A stretch of 6,446 bases of DNA, taken from assembly GCA_013695505.1 (NCBI GenBank), contig JACDAH010000150.1, forward strand, positions 1 to 6,446. The letters run 5' to 3'. Positions 1-6,446 of the stretch are shown here, in pieces. Source of the DNA: Chloroflexota bacterium (GTDB lineage Bacteria; Chloroflexota; Limnocylindria; Limnocylindrales; CSP1-4). The position numbers were made by a program, and so were the translations under genes. Each line of letters begins with the position of its first letter. Positions within the stretch are counted from its first letter, which is position 1. The notes below the pieces were generated by a model, which saw only the letters and a list, made by a program, of their open reading frames with translations, was not told where the DNA came from and did no database searches.

Positions 1-1079
1 ACGCCGAACACTCCCCGGCGCCCGAGGTTTCCCCGTCCGCCGCCGCGTCGGCCGCCCCAGTCGACCATGACGACGCCGCGCTTGCGGTCGTCAAGCGCTT
101 CCTCGACGGCGAGGGCGCCACGCTCGACGGCGCAGGAAACCAGCTGCTCGTCCCCCGTCTCGACGGCGACACGAAGGTCTTCGAGCTCACGATCGACGCG
201 ATCCAGCACCGGATTGACGCGAAGAAGGAGCCGGTTGCCGCGCTCGGCTACAACGGGACGTGGCCGGCCCCTCGGATCGAGGTCATCGAGGGCGACAAGG
301 TCCGAGCCGTGTTCACCAATCGCCTCGACGAGTCGACGGGCGTCCACTTCCATGGCCAGCGGCTGCCAAACAACATGGACGGCGTCCCGCATATCACCCA
401 GGACCCGATCGAGCCCGGCGGATCGTTCAGCTACGAGTTCGTCGCCCGGACGCCCGGCTCCCACATGTACCACTCCCACCACAACGCCACCGACCAAGTC
501 GGGCGCGGCCTGCTCGGGGCGTTCATCGTCCAGCCGAAGGACCCGGCTGATCGCTACGACCGCAAGTACAACGTCTCGCAGGACATCGTCTGGATCAGCA
601 ACGACTCGCTGGGCGGGTTCACGATCAACGGCCGCGGCTTCCCGGCGACATCACCGATCGTGGCGACGGTCGGCGACACGATCGCGATCCGGTTCATGAA
701 CGAGGGCTCGATGATGCACCCGTGGCATCTCCACGGGATGCCGATGCGCGTCGTCGCCCGCGACGGCTACCCGCTCGCCCAACCGTTCCTGTGCGACACG
801 CTTGGGGTCAACCCGGGCGAGCGCTGGGACGTGATCGTCGACTGCGAGGATCCGGGCGCATGGGCCTTCCACTGCCACATCCTGTCCCATGCCGAGGGCC
901 ACGACGGGATGTTCGGCATGGTGACCGCCCTGGTCATCGAGCCCGCCAATACCGCGCGTGGCACCGGCCCCATGCCGGCCGATCTGGTCGTCGCCGGGCC
1001 GCCGGCCGACCCGATCCGGACTGCCGCCACCGCCGCCGGCTCGACGGCGGTGCTGTGCCGGGTCCGGAGCGTCGGCTGA
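1..1079 (+). CDS. Multicopper oxidase, two cupredoxin domains, 5' end outside window (partial)
   Basis: The reading frame is already open at base 3 and ends in TGA at 1077-1079, giving about 358 visible residues with no plausible start inside. Multicopper oxidases oxidise a substrate at a type 1 copper and reduce oxygen to water at a trinuclear cluster, usually outside the membrane. All four copper motifs are present, numbered from base 3: HFHG (115-118), HSHH (157-160), HPWHLHG (239-245) and HCHILSH (290-296) followed by GHDGM. Only about 80 residues separate the second and third motifs, so there are two cupredoxin domains rather than three. The first domain has HSH with no Cys, and the Cys lies only in the second, so the type 1 site should be in domain 2. 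The first 25 or so residues are Ala/Pro/Ser-rich, like a linker after a signal peptide or an extra N-terminal domain. Substrate is unknown; nitrite reductase is less likely because the trinuclear-cluster His pairs are intact. Confidence 0.93.
   Translation, partial: AEHSPAPEVSPSAAASAAPVDHDDAALAVVKRFLDGEGATLDGAGNQLLVPRLDGDTKVFELTIDAIQHRIDAKKEPVAALGYNGTWPAPRIEVIEGDKVRAVFTNRLDESTGVHFHGQRLPNNMDGVPHITQDPIEPGGSFSYEFVARTPGSHMYHSHHNATDQVGRGLLGAFIVQPKDPADRYDRKYNVSQDIVWISNDSLGGFTINGRGFPATSPIVATVGDTIAIRFMNEGSMMHPWHLHGMPMRVVARDGYPLAQPFLCDTLGVNPGERWDVIVDCEDPGAWAFHCHILSHAEGHDGMFGMVTALVIEPANTARGTGPMPADLVVAGPPADPIRTAATAAGSTAVLCRVRSVG
1066..1069 (+). promoter_or_regulatory. Ribosome binding site of the universal stress protein gene
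   Basis: GGAG lies nine bases before the ATG at 1079 and inside the last codons of the oxidase gene. It supports ATG 1079 as the start and reinitiation across the TGATG overlap. Confidence 0.5.
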
Positions 1080-1588
1080 TGACGATCACGGTCCCGACCG
1101 AGACCCGTGCGGTCGCCCGCGCCCGCATCGGGCCGGTCGTCCTCGGGACCGACCTGGGCCCAGCATCCACCACGGCCGAAACCGACGCGATCGCGGCGGC
1201 CCACGATGGCGCTGTCCCGCTCGTCGTCGTCCACGCCATCGATCCCGGCCGACTGCGCCTGCCCGGTGACCGCTTCCCCCAGCGGTTCGACCAGGTCCGG
1301 ACGACCCGGGAAGGCCTCGTCGCGAGGCTCGTCGAGCGTGCCCGAGCGGTCGGCGTCGACGCCCGCGTCCTGATCTGGGACGGCGATCCGGCGACCTGCA
1401 TCGTCGACGCAGCGCGCGCCGAGAACGCATCGCGGATCGTCATCGGCACGCATGGCCGCGGCCTCCTCGTCCGGGTGATCTCCGGGAGCGTGTCCGCCGC
1501 GGTCGTCGCGACGGCGGATTGCCCGGTCGACATCGTCCCGACCCGAACGGTGGGCGACCCCCCGACTGACACAACGGCCTGCGACTGA
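1079..1588 (+). CDS. Universal stress protein, UspA family
   Basis: The 169-residue protein is a single Usp domain, a cytoplasmic Rossmann-like alpha/beta fold that dimerises and in many members binds ATP. Strand 1 is visible at residues 18-24 (IGPVVLGTDLGPAS region), where the acidic Asp of the nucleotide site is present. The C-terminal half carries the nucleotide-binding signature G-x2-G-x9-G-S exactly: Gly123, Gly126, Gly136, Ser137. It is followed by the usual DCPVDIVP final strand at 148-154. The signature places it with ATP-binding rather than UspA-like non-binding members. I chose ATG 1079 because the overlap with the upstream stop (TGATG) and a GGAG nine bases before it make a good coupled start; the longer open frame upstream is antiparallel noise inside the oxidase gene. 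Coupling suggests both proteins are made under the same conditions, but their shared role is inference. No signal peptide or membrane segment is seen. Confidence 0.92.
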   Translation: MTITVPTETRAVARARIGPVVLGTDLGPASTTAETDAIAAAHDGAVPLVVVHAIDPGRLRLPGDRFPQRFDQVRTTREGLVARLVERARAVGVDARVLIWDGDPATCIVDAARAENASRIVIGTHGRGLLVRVISGSVSAAVVATADCPVDIVPTRTVGDPPTDTTACD

Positions 1589-1601
1589 CCCACCGCGCTG
1601 C

Positions 1602-1607
1602 TAGCAT
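1602..1607 (+). promoter_or_regulatory. Possible -10 element (TAGCAT) for a leaderless betA transcript
   Basis: TAGCAT ends eight bases before the betA ATG in a 27-nt gap that has no Shine-Dalgarno sequence. If used, transcription would begin at or within about two bases of the start codon. No good -35 hexamer is visible 16-18 bases upstream. The same arrangement occurs before the regulator gene at 6260, which adds weight. Confidence 0.4.
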
Positions 1608-1615
1608 CGGCGGCC

Positions 1616-3301
1616 ATGACCGACCGAGCGTGGGACTACGTGATCGTGGGCGGAGGCAGCGCCGGCAGCGTCCTCGCCAACCGCCTCAGCGACGACCCCG
1701 GCACACGCGTCCTCGTGCTCGAGGGTGGTCGACCGGACTGGCGGCTCGACGCCTTCATCCATATGCCGGCAGCGCTGACGTTCCCGATCGGCAGCCGCTT
1801 CTACGACTGGCGCTACGAATCGGAACCGGAGCCGTTCATGGGCGGCCGCCGGATCTTCCATGCGCGAGGCAAGGTGCTCGGCGGCTCGAGCTCGATCAAC
1901 GGCATGATCTTCCAGCGCGGCAATCCGCTCGACTACGAGCGCTGGGCGGCCGACCCCGGGATGGAGACGTGGGACTTCGCCCACTGCCTCCCGTACTTCA
2001 AGCGGATGGAGGACTGCACCGCGGCCGCCGCCGACGATCCGTGGCGCGGCCACGGCGGCCCGCTTGGTCTCGAGCGCGGCCCCGCGACTTCGCCCCTGTT
2101 CCAGGCGTGGTTCGCCGCCGCGCAGGAGGCCGGCTATCCGCTCACGACCGACGTGAACGGCTACCGCCAGGAGGGCGTCGCCGCGTTCGACCGGAACATT
2201 CGGCGGGGTCGCCGGATCAGCGCCGCCCGGGCGTATCTCCACCCGGTGATGCGCCGCCCGAACCTGAAGATCCGGACCTCGACGCTCGTGACGAAGATCC
2301 ATGTCGACGGCCGCCGCGCCGTTGGCGTCGAGATCGAGCGGCAGGGCGGCGGGACCGAGACGATCCGGGCGGGCGAGGTGATCCTGTGCGGTGGCGCATT
2401 CGCGACCCCGCAGCTCCTCCAGCTGTCGGGGATCGGGGCGGCCGCCGAGCTGACGGCACTCGGGATCTCGATCGTGGCCGATCTGCCCGGGGTCGGCGAC
2501 CATCTCCAGGATCACCTCGAGGTCTACATCCAGTACGGATCGAGCCAGCCGGTCTCGATGCAGCCGTCCGCCACCGAGCTCTGGCGGCGGCCGTTCATCG
2601 GCGCCCAGTGGCTATTCCTCCGGAGCGGCCCCGGCGCGACCAACCACTTCGAGGCCGGCGGCTTCGTCCGCTCCAACGACGACGTGGCCTATCCCAACCT
2701 GATGTTCCACTTCCTGCCGCTCGCGATCCGCTACGACGGGACGCCGGCGCCGAGCAAGCACGGCTACCAGGTCCACGTCGGGCCGATGTATTCCGATGCC
2801 CGCGGGACCGTGAAGATCACCTCGACCGATCCCCACGCCCACCCGGCACTCCGGTTCAACTACCTCTCGACCGACCAGGACCGGCGCGAATGGGTCGAGG
2901 CGATCCGGACGGCCCGGAGGATCCTCACCCAGCCGGCGTTCGACGCCTTCTCCACCGGCGAGCTGTCACCCGGAGCTGCGGTCCAGACCGACGAGGAGAT
3001 CCTCGACTGGGTCGCCCGCGACGCCGAGACCGCCCTCCACCCGTCGTGCACAGCCCGGATGGGCGTCGACGGGGCCTCGGTCGTGGATCCGGCAACGATG
3101 CGCGTCCACGGCATCGAGGGACTGCGCGCCGTCGATGCGAGCGTCATGCCCTACGTCACCAACGGCAACATCTACGCCCCGGTGATGATGCTCGCGGAGA
3201 AGGCGGCCGACCTCATTGCGGGCAGCACGCCGCTGTCGCCACAGACGACGCCGTTCTATCGCCACGGGACGTCGCCGCTCGACGGCCCGGCCCGGGCCTG
3301 A
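1616..3301 (+). CDS. betA: Choline dehydrogenase-like GMC flavoprotein oxidoreductase
   Basis: The 561-residue protein is full length for the glucose-methanol-choline family (E. coli BetA is about 556). The N-terminal FAD-binding motif GGGSAG is at 12-17, the acidic ribose-binding end of strand 2 at Glu36, GMC signature 1 ([15 protein letters not shown]) at about 85-99, and signature 2 ([15 protein letters not shown]) at 260-274. The catalytic His is His475 in [10 protein letters not shown], with the partner Asn in the NGN loop at 517-519. Long stretches, such as YESEPEPFM (67-75), [10 protein letters not shown] (298-307), NHFEAGGF (343-350) and the HFLPLAI region, match BetA as I remember it, so choline to betaine aldehyde is the likeliest reaction. 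No betaine aldehyde dehydrogenase, BetI or transporter gene is in view, so another primary alcohol substrate is possible. ATG 1616 puts the FAD motif at the usual distance. It lies 27 nt after the stress protein gene and may be co-transcribed or have its own promoter. Confidence 0.88.
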   Translation: MTDRAWDYVIVGGGSAGSVLANRLSDDPGTRVLVLEGGRPDWRLDAFIHMPAALTFPIGSRFYDWRYESEPEPFMGGRRIFHARGKVLGGSSSINGMIFQRGNPLDYERWAADPGMETWDFAHCLPYFKRMEDCTAAAADDPWRGHGGPLGLERGPATSPLFQAWFAAAQEAGYPLTTDVNGYRQEGVAAFDRNIRRGRRISAARAYLHPVMRRPNLKIRTSTLVTKIHVDGRRAVGVEIERQGGGTETIRAGEVILCGGAFATPQLLQLSGIGAAAELTALGISIVADLPGVGDHLQDHLEVYIQYGSSQPVSMQPSATELWRRPFIGAQWLFLRSGPGATNHFEAGGFVRSNDDVAYPNLMFHFLPLAIRYDGTPAPSKHGYQVHVGPMYSDARGTVKITSTDPHAHPALRFNYLSTDQDRREWVEAIRTARRILTQPAFDAFSTGELSPGAAVQTDEEILDWVARDAETALHPSCTARMGVDGASVVDPATMRVHGIEGLRAVDASVMPYVTNGNIYAPVMMLAEKAADLIAGSTPLSPQTTPFYRHGTSPLDGPARA

Positions 3302-3344
3302 GCCGGCGGCGCCGGGGCCCGAGGACCCGGCCGGCCCGCCTGTG
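3302..3344. terminator. GC-rich convergent gap, possible bidirectional hairpin
   Basis: This 43-nt gap between two converging stop codons is almost entirely G and C. GCCGGG at 3311-3316 is complementary to CCCGGC at 3326-3331 around a nine-base loop, and GCCGG at 3302-3306 could instead pair with CCGGC at 3331-3335. There is no T-run on either strand, so it is not a standard intrinsic terminator. In DNA this GC-rich such pairings can arise by chance. Confidence 0.3.
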
Positions 3345-6260
3345 TCAGCGCTCGGCGACCCGCTCCCGGTGGGGCTCGCCGGCCATCTGGGCGTGGACGC
3401 GTCCCACGGTCGCGACCCACGTGGCGACCTCGGTCCGCCGCGCAACGCCGAGCTTGGCGAGGATGTGCTCGACGTGGGCACTGACGGTCTTCGGCGAGAC
3501 GAAGAGCTCCTCGCCGATCCGGGCATTGGTCAAGCCCTCGGCGATCTTCCGCGCGACCTCGAACTCGCGGACAGTCAACGGGTGCCATGGCTCGATCTCG
3601 GCGCCGCGGCCCTTGGCCAGCCGCTCGAGTTGATCGGCTCGCACGAGGAGTGGCCGGCTGCCAAGGGCCGTCGCGGCCTGCCGGACCTCCCGCACGAGAG
3701 CCATCGCCTCGACGTAGCGGTTGGCGCGCAGGTCCGCCGTCGCCAGGTCGAGCCGAGCCCACAGCGCTTCCCAGCGGCGGCCGCGCTCGTCCCACTCGCG
3801 CGCCGCGGCGTCCAGCGACTCTCGCGCTGCCACGATCGACCCTTCCGCCAGCTTCACCAATCCCGTTCCTTGCTTGATCGCGGGCGACGCCACCTCGGCG
3901 AGCGGGCCGATGGCGCGGACGACCTGATCGAGCCATTTCGCCGCCCCGTCCGGCCTCCCCGCGACCTGGTACGCCCGGACGCCGGTCACGACGAATTGGG
4001 CGAGGAGGCCCCATTCGCCGCCCTGGCGGGCCTCCGTCAGCGCCTCCTCGCACACGGCGATCGCGCTGGCCGGGTCATCGGCCATGAGCGCGGCCTCCGC
4101 GAGCCCCCACAGTGCCGGCAGCGTGTACTCGAGCCACCCTGCACGTCGCCCGATCTCGAGGGCCGGCCGCAGGTGGGACTCCGCGAGCGGTCGGTCTCCG
4201 CGTCCTGCGGCGAGGTAGCCAAGGGCCCAGTTGGCGATCGCCCGGGCGCGCTGGGATCCGGGATCGCTCAGCGCCTGGCCACCCTGGCTCGCCGCCTCGT
4301 CCCATCGACCAGTCGCCCACGAGACGAGCGCCTCCGTCGAGGCCATGACGTGGCCACAGAACGACTCCTGGATCTCGTCGGCGTATTTCAGGCCCTCGGC
4401 GAGGCGGATGCCGGCCTGCCGGTAGTCGAGGGCGCGGGCCGCGTACACGGCGGCATCGCGATACGCCCCAACGGCGATCGCCTCCGCGCCCTCGCCCCGA
4501 GCTTGATCGGCCATCGAGCGCATCGTCGCGAGGGCGTCCTCCGAACGACCCTCCAGCACGTCGATCGCGGCGATCGACAGCTCGACGTCCTGCGCGACGG
4601 CGACCACGCCGTTTGCCACGGCGTAGGTGCGCGCTTCGTTGAAGAGGCGGCGGGCCTTGTCGAGATGACGCGCGTCGACCTCGAGGATGGCGAGGCTCCA
4701 CAGCCCGAAGCCGCGCAGCGAGTGGGTGATGGGCCCGTCGGGCTGTGCATCCAGCTCGATCATGAGGCGGTGCACGAGGTCGCGCCGCTCCGCGACGGGC
4801 TCACATTCGCGGCGCGCGACGACGCTCAGATTCGCGAGCGCCTCCACGGCCAGCGGGCCATCGGCCGCCCGGACGGCGAGCTCGCGAGCGCGCAACGCCG
4901 CGTCGCGGCTGACGTCGTTGCGATCGAGACTGCTGGCTGAATGGGAGAAGGCGAGCCAGAGTCGTGCCTTCTCCCTGTCCGGGAGCGCATCGGGCATGTT
5001 CTCGATCGCCCGGCGGTAGAGGTCGAATGCCTCCCGGTGCGAGTAGACCTCGGTGGCCGCCGTGGCGGCGGTGAGTGCCGCGGTGAACGCCTGGTCGTGG
5101 AGTCCGGCGCGCTCGAAGTGGACCGAGGCGTGGATCTCCGTGGCGCCCGCGAGCGTCGCCCCGAACTCGGCGGCACGGGCGTGGAACCGACGGAGGTCCC
5201 GCGCGGGCACGTCGCCGTAGAGCGCGTCGCGCAGGAGCTGGTGCCGGAAGTCGTACATGCCCTCGTCGACGTACGCGTAGGGGTACAGGATCCCGGCGTT
5301 CACGAGCTCCTCGAGCGGCTCGTCGAGATCGGCGATCGGGCGGTCCAGGATCCCGGCGAGCACGTTTGGCACAAAGCATCGTCCGAGCACGGCGCCCGCC
5401 CGCGCGACGACGCGTGCCTCCTGGCTCAACCGCGCGACGTTCGCCAGGATCGCGTCCTCGATCGTGTCCGGCACGTGGACGCCGAGGATCGCGCGACCGT
5501 CGGTCGCCTTGCCGTCGACCGCGGCGAGCAGCTCCTCGATGTGGAGCGGGATGCCGTTCGTCCGCCGGTACACCGCCTCGGCCACCTCGCGCGGCGCCGG
5601 GAGGCCGGTGCCGAGCAGCAGGGTCGTGACCAAGGCCGTCTCATCCCTCGTCAGGCGTTGGATCCGTGCCTCTTCGGCGAGCCGCTGGGTCAGCAGCCGT
5701 GACCGCCACTCCCGATGGATGGAGCCCATCGGAAGCGCGTCGAGCCGGTAGACACCGACCAGCAGCAGCGGCAGGTCACGCGAGCCACGCGCGAGCTCGG
5801 CGATGACCTCCAACGTGATCTCGTCGGCCCATTGGAGGTCTTCGAAGGCGAGCAGCGTCGGCCGATCGACAGCAGTCAGGATCAGGTCGACGACGTCGCG
5901 CACGATGCTCCGACGAGAGCCGAGCGAATCCTGACCCTGGGCGCGATCCACAGCAAGGAGCCGGGGTCCCAGGGTCCCGAAGCTCTTCTCGTCCAACCAG
6001 CGCGCGAGATCCTCCACAACCGCCAGCATCGCAAGCTGGTCGTGCGGGTTGAGATCACCCTTGCCGAGTCGGAACCCGGCGGCGCCGGCCTGCTCGAGGA
6101 TCACGCGGAGCAGTCGCGACTTGCCGACACCGGGCTCGCCGGCGAGCAGGAGCATGTGACCGCGGCCGGCAGCGACCTCCGCGATCCGCCGGCGACCGAG
6201 GGCGAGCAGGTCGTCGCGACCGACGAGGAGAGGCGAGACGTGCGGTCCGACGTACGGCAT
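3345..6260 (-). CDS. LAL-type LuxR family transcriptional regulator (AAA ATPase, TPR-like, LuxR HTH)
   Basis: The 971-residue cytoplasmic protein has the architecture of large ATP-binding LuxR regulators related to MalT. An N-terminal LVGRDDLL entry (about 12-19) leads to Walker A GEPGVGKS (41-48) and Walker B LLAFEDLQWAD (136-146). The sensor/lid region contains NGIPLHIEELL (about 235-245) and a winged-helix-like FRHQLLRDALY (338-348). Residues from about 360 to 880 are Ala/Leu/Arg-rich paired helices of TPR type. The C-terminus (894-955) is a LuxR helix-turn-helix: LTVREFEVARKIAEGLTN, then SPKTVSAHVEHI and AKLGV. In this family an inducer binds the TPR region and ATP drives activation; the inducer here is unknown. 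ATG 6260 is preferred over the upstream in-frame start at 6395 because the family normally begins just before the LVGR motif, and because TACAAT and a palindrome lie in the intervening DNA. It converges on betA and diverges from the gene at 6440. Confidence 0.93.
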   Translation of the reverse strand: MPYVGPHVSPLLVGRDDLLALGRRRIAEVAAGRGHMLLLAGEPGVGKSRLLRVILEQAGAAGFRLGKGDLNPHDQLAMLAVVEDLARWLDEKSFGTLGPRLLAVDRAQGQDSLGSRRSIVRDVVDLILTAVDRPTLLAFEDLQWADEITLEVIAELARGSRDLPLLLVGVYRLDALPMGSIHREWRSRLLTQRLAEEARIQRLTRDETALVTTLLLGTGLPAPREVAEAVYRRTNGIPLHIEELLAAVDGKATDGRAILGVHVPDTIEDAILANVARLSQEARVVARAGAVLGRCFVPNVLAGILDRPIADLDEPLEELVNAGILYPYAYVDEGMYDFRHQLLRDALYGDVPARDLRRFHARAAEFGATLAGATEIHASVHFERAGLHDQAFTAALTAATAATEVYSHREAFDLYRRAIENMPDALPDREKARLWLAFSHSASSLDRNDVSRDAALRARELAVRAADGPLAVEALANLSVVARRECEPVAERRDLVHRLMIELDAQPDGPITHSLRGFGLWSLAILEVDARHLDKARRLFNEARTYAVANGVVAVAQDVELSIAAIDVLEGRSEDALATMRSMADQARGEGAEAIAVGAYRDAAVYAARALDYRQAGIRLAEGLKYADEIQESFCGHVMASTEALVSWATGRWDEAASQGGQALSDPGSQRARAIANWALGYLAAGRGDRPLAESHLRPALEIGRRAGWLEYTLPALWGLAEAALMADDPASAIAVCEEALTEARQGGEWGLLAQFVVTGVRAYQVAGRPDGAAKWLDQVVRAIGPLAEVASPAIKQGTGLVKLAEGSIVAARESLDAAAREWDERGRRWEALWARLDLATADLRANRYVEAMALVREVRQAATALGSRPLLVRADQLERLAKGRGAEIEPWHPLTVREFEVARKIAEGLTNARIGEELFVSPKTVSAHVEHILAKLGVARRTEVATWVATVGRVHAQMAGEPHRERVAER

Positions 6261-6266
6261 GGCCGG

Positions 6267-6272
6267 ATTGTA
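6267..6272 (-). promoter_or_regulatory. -10 element (TACAAT) for a leaderless LAL regulator transcript
   Basis: On the minus strand TACAAT is followed by six bases and then the ATG at 6260, so the first transcribed base should fall at or next to the A of the start codon. It matches the consensus TATAAT at five of six positions in DNA that is otherwise very AT-poor. There is no Shine-Dalgarno sequence between it and the ATG, and no clear TTGACA-like -35, which would fit an activator-dependent promoter. Confidence 0.6.
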
Positions 6273-6291
6273 CGGACGAGATCGCTCGACA

Positions 6292-6302
6292 CCATCGGTC
6301 GA
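6292..6302 (+). repeat. 11-bp inverted repeat, left copy (CCATCGGTCGA)
   Basis: This 11-mer overlaps the left arm of the palindrome and recurs exactly, on the opposite strand, at 6363-6373. The two copies are centred 71 bp apart, close to seven helical turns, between two divergent starts. Confidence 0.5.
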
Positions 6303-6310
6303 ATGACCGA
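6295..6310. promoter_or_regulatory. Operator-like palindrome TCGGTC-N4-GACCGA
   Basis: The two six-base arms are perfect reverse complements around GAAT. If transcription of the regulator starts at 6260, the centre is at about -42.5. That is where class II activators, including many LuxR-type proteins, bind over a poor -35. Which protein binds is inference; self-regulation by the LAL protein is the simplest idea. Confidence 0.4.
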
Positions 6311-6362
6311 CGTGCCTGCCGGCCGAAACGCTCAGCCTGATCGCCGAGGGGGCATCCGTTGA

Positions 6363-6373
6363 TCGACCGATGG
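6363..6373 (-). repeat. 11-bp inverted repeat, right copy (TCGACCGATGG)
   Basis: This is the exact reverse complement of the 11-mer at 6292-6302. It lies 67 bases before the ATG at 6440, where a regulator of that gene could bind. No AT-rich -10 hexamer is obvious between this copy and 6440. Confidence 0.5.
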
Positions 6374-6426
6374 CAGCGGGTGGGCCTGGCTCCACCGTTC
6401 GAGGGTCAGTTTTCGACCCGCGGATC

Positions 6427-6431
6427 GGAGG
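6427..6431 (+). promoter_or_regulatory. Shine-Dalgarno sequence of the right-edge gene
   Basis: GGAGG with an eight-base spacer before the ATG at 6440 is the strongest ribosome binding site in the window. It implies a transcript with a 5' leader, unlike the two genes with -10 boxes next to their ATG. Confidence 0.55.
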
Positions 6432-6439
6432 ATCTCAGG

Positions 6440-6446
6440 ATGACCA
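6440..6446 (+). CDS. Start of an unidentified gene, truncated by the window end
   Basis: Only ATG ACC A is visible, so nothing can be said about the product. The call rests on the GGAGG eight bases upstream and on the divergent position opposite the regulator gene. LAL regulators often sit next to genes they control, so this is the first place to look for a target; that is inference. Confidence 0.45.

Noticed and set aside
309..1079. GTG at 309 as the start of a shorter oxidase.
   Set aside because: It lies within the first cupredoxin domain, and the upstream frame is open and clearly homologous in character (KVFELT to ALGYNGTWP), so the gene begins outside the window.
767..1617. Minus strand frames of 227-228 codons opposite the oxidase and stress protein genes.
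   Set aside because: Both + strand genes have intact family signatures, and the antisense translations are low-complexity and motif-free.
1601..2515. A 304-codon minus strand frame opposite betA.
   Set aside because: It is an antisense shadow of a gene whose + strand product matches BetA throughout, and it has no motif of its own.
1630..3633. A 667-codon + strand frame overlapping betA.
   Set aside because: It is the Arg/Pro-rich out-of-frame reading of betA and continues through the convergent gap; no domain is recognisable.
3216..4940. A 574-codon open frame on the + strand, antisense to the regulator gene and overlapping the end of betA.
   Set aside because: Its translation is rich in Arg, Pro, Gly and Ala with no recognisable motif, as expected for the complementary strand of a high-GC gene. 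The minus strand frame has a full domain architecture.
5715..6362. A 215-codon + strand frame covering the start of the regulator gene and the intergenic region.
   Set aside because: It is mostly antisense to the conserved ATPase domain and shows no domain or suitable ribosome binding site.
6303..6362. A 19-codon + strand mini-ORF (ATG at 6304) in the intergenic region, considered as a leader peptide.
   Set aside because: It lacks a Shine-Dalgarno sequence, has no run of regulatory codons or attenuator hairpin, and its start falls inside the palindrome.
6261..6395. A longer form of the regulator starting at 6395, adding 45 residues.
   Set aside because: The extra segment has no recognisable feature, and it would place the TACAAT box and the palindrome inside coding sequence. 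The family usually starts just before the LVGR motif.

Overview
The window is very GC-rich bacterial DNA (roughly 70% by eye) and tightly packed, with four recognisable genes and the first codons of a fifth. Taxonomy cannot be fixed from sequence alone. High GC, TANNNT -10 hexamers sitting 6-8 nt before start codons (suggesting leaderless mRNAs), a large ATPase-LuxR (LAL) regulator, and a multicopper oxidase of a type I associate with Actinobacteria and Chloroflexota all fit a high-GC soil or sediment member of those groups. This is inference.

Layout. (1) 1-1079, + strand: C-terminal part of a two-cupredoxin-domain multicopper oxidase, with its N-terminus outside the window. (2) 1079-1588, +: a UspA-type universal stress protein, overlapping the oxidase stop codon by one base (TGATG) and so probably translationally coupled to it. 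(3) 1616-3301, +: a full-length GMC flavoprotein closely resembling BetA choline dehydrogenase, 27 nt after the stress protein and possibly with its own leaderless promoter. (4) 3302-3344: a 43-nt, extremely GC-rich convergent gap that can form a hairpin. (5) 3345-6260, - strand: a 971-residue LAL-family transcription regulator (AAA ATPase, TPR-like middle, C-terminal LuxR helix-turn-helix). (6) 6261-6439: a divergent intergenic region with a TACAAT -10 for the regulator, a 16-bp palindrome centred about 42 bp upstream of the presumed +1, and an 11-bp sequence present twice in opposite orientation. (7) 6440 onward, +: an ATG behind a strong Shine-Dalgarno sequence, the start of a gene cut off by the window edge.

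The three + strand genes suggest oxidative and stress metabolism: an extracytoplasmic copper oxidase, a nucleotide-binding stress protein and a flavin-dependent alcohol (probably choline) dehydrogenase. The LAL regulator is more likely to act on itself and on the divergent gene at the right edge, because the repeated motifs lie between those two starts. I see no RNA genes, CRISPR arrays, insertion sequences or phage features, and no convincing undescribed multi-gene system. The most worthwhile leads are the operator-like repeats and the leaderless promoter pattern.
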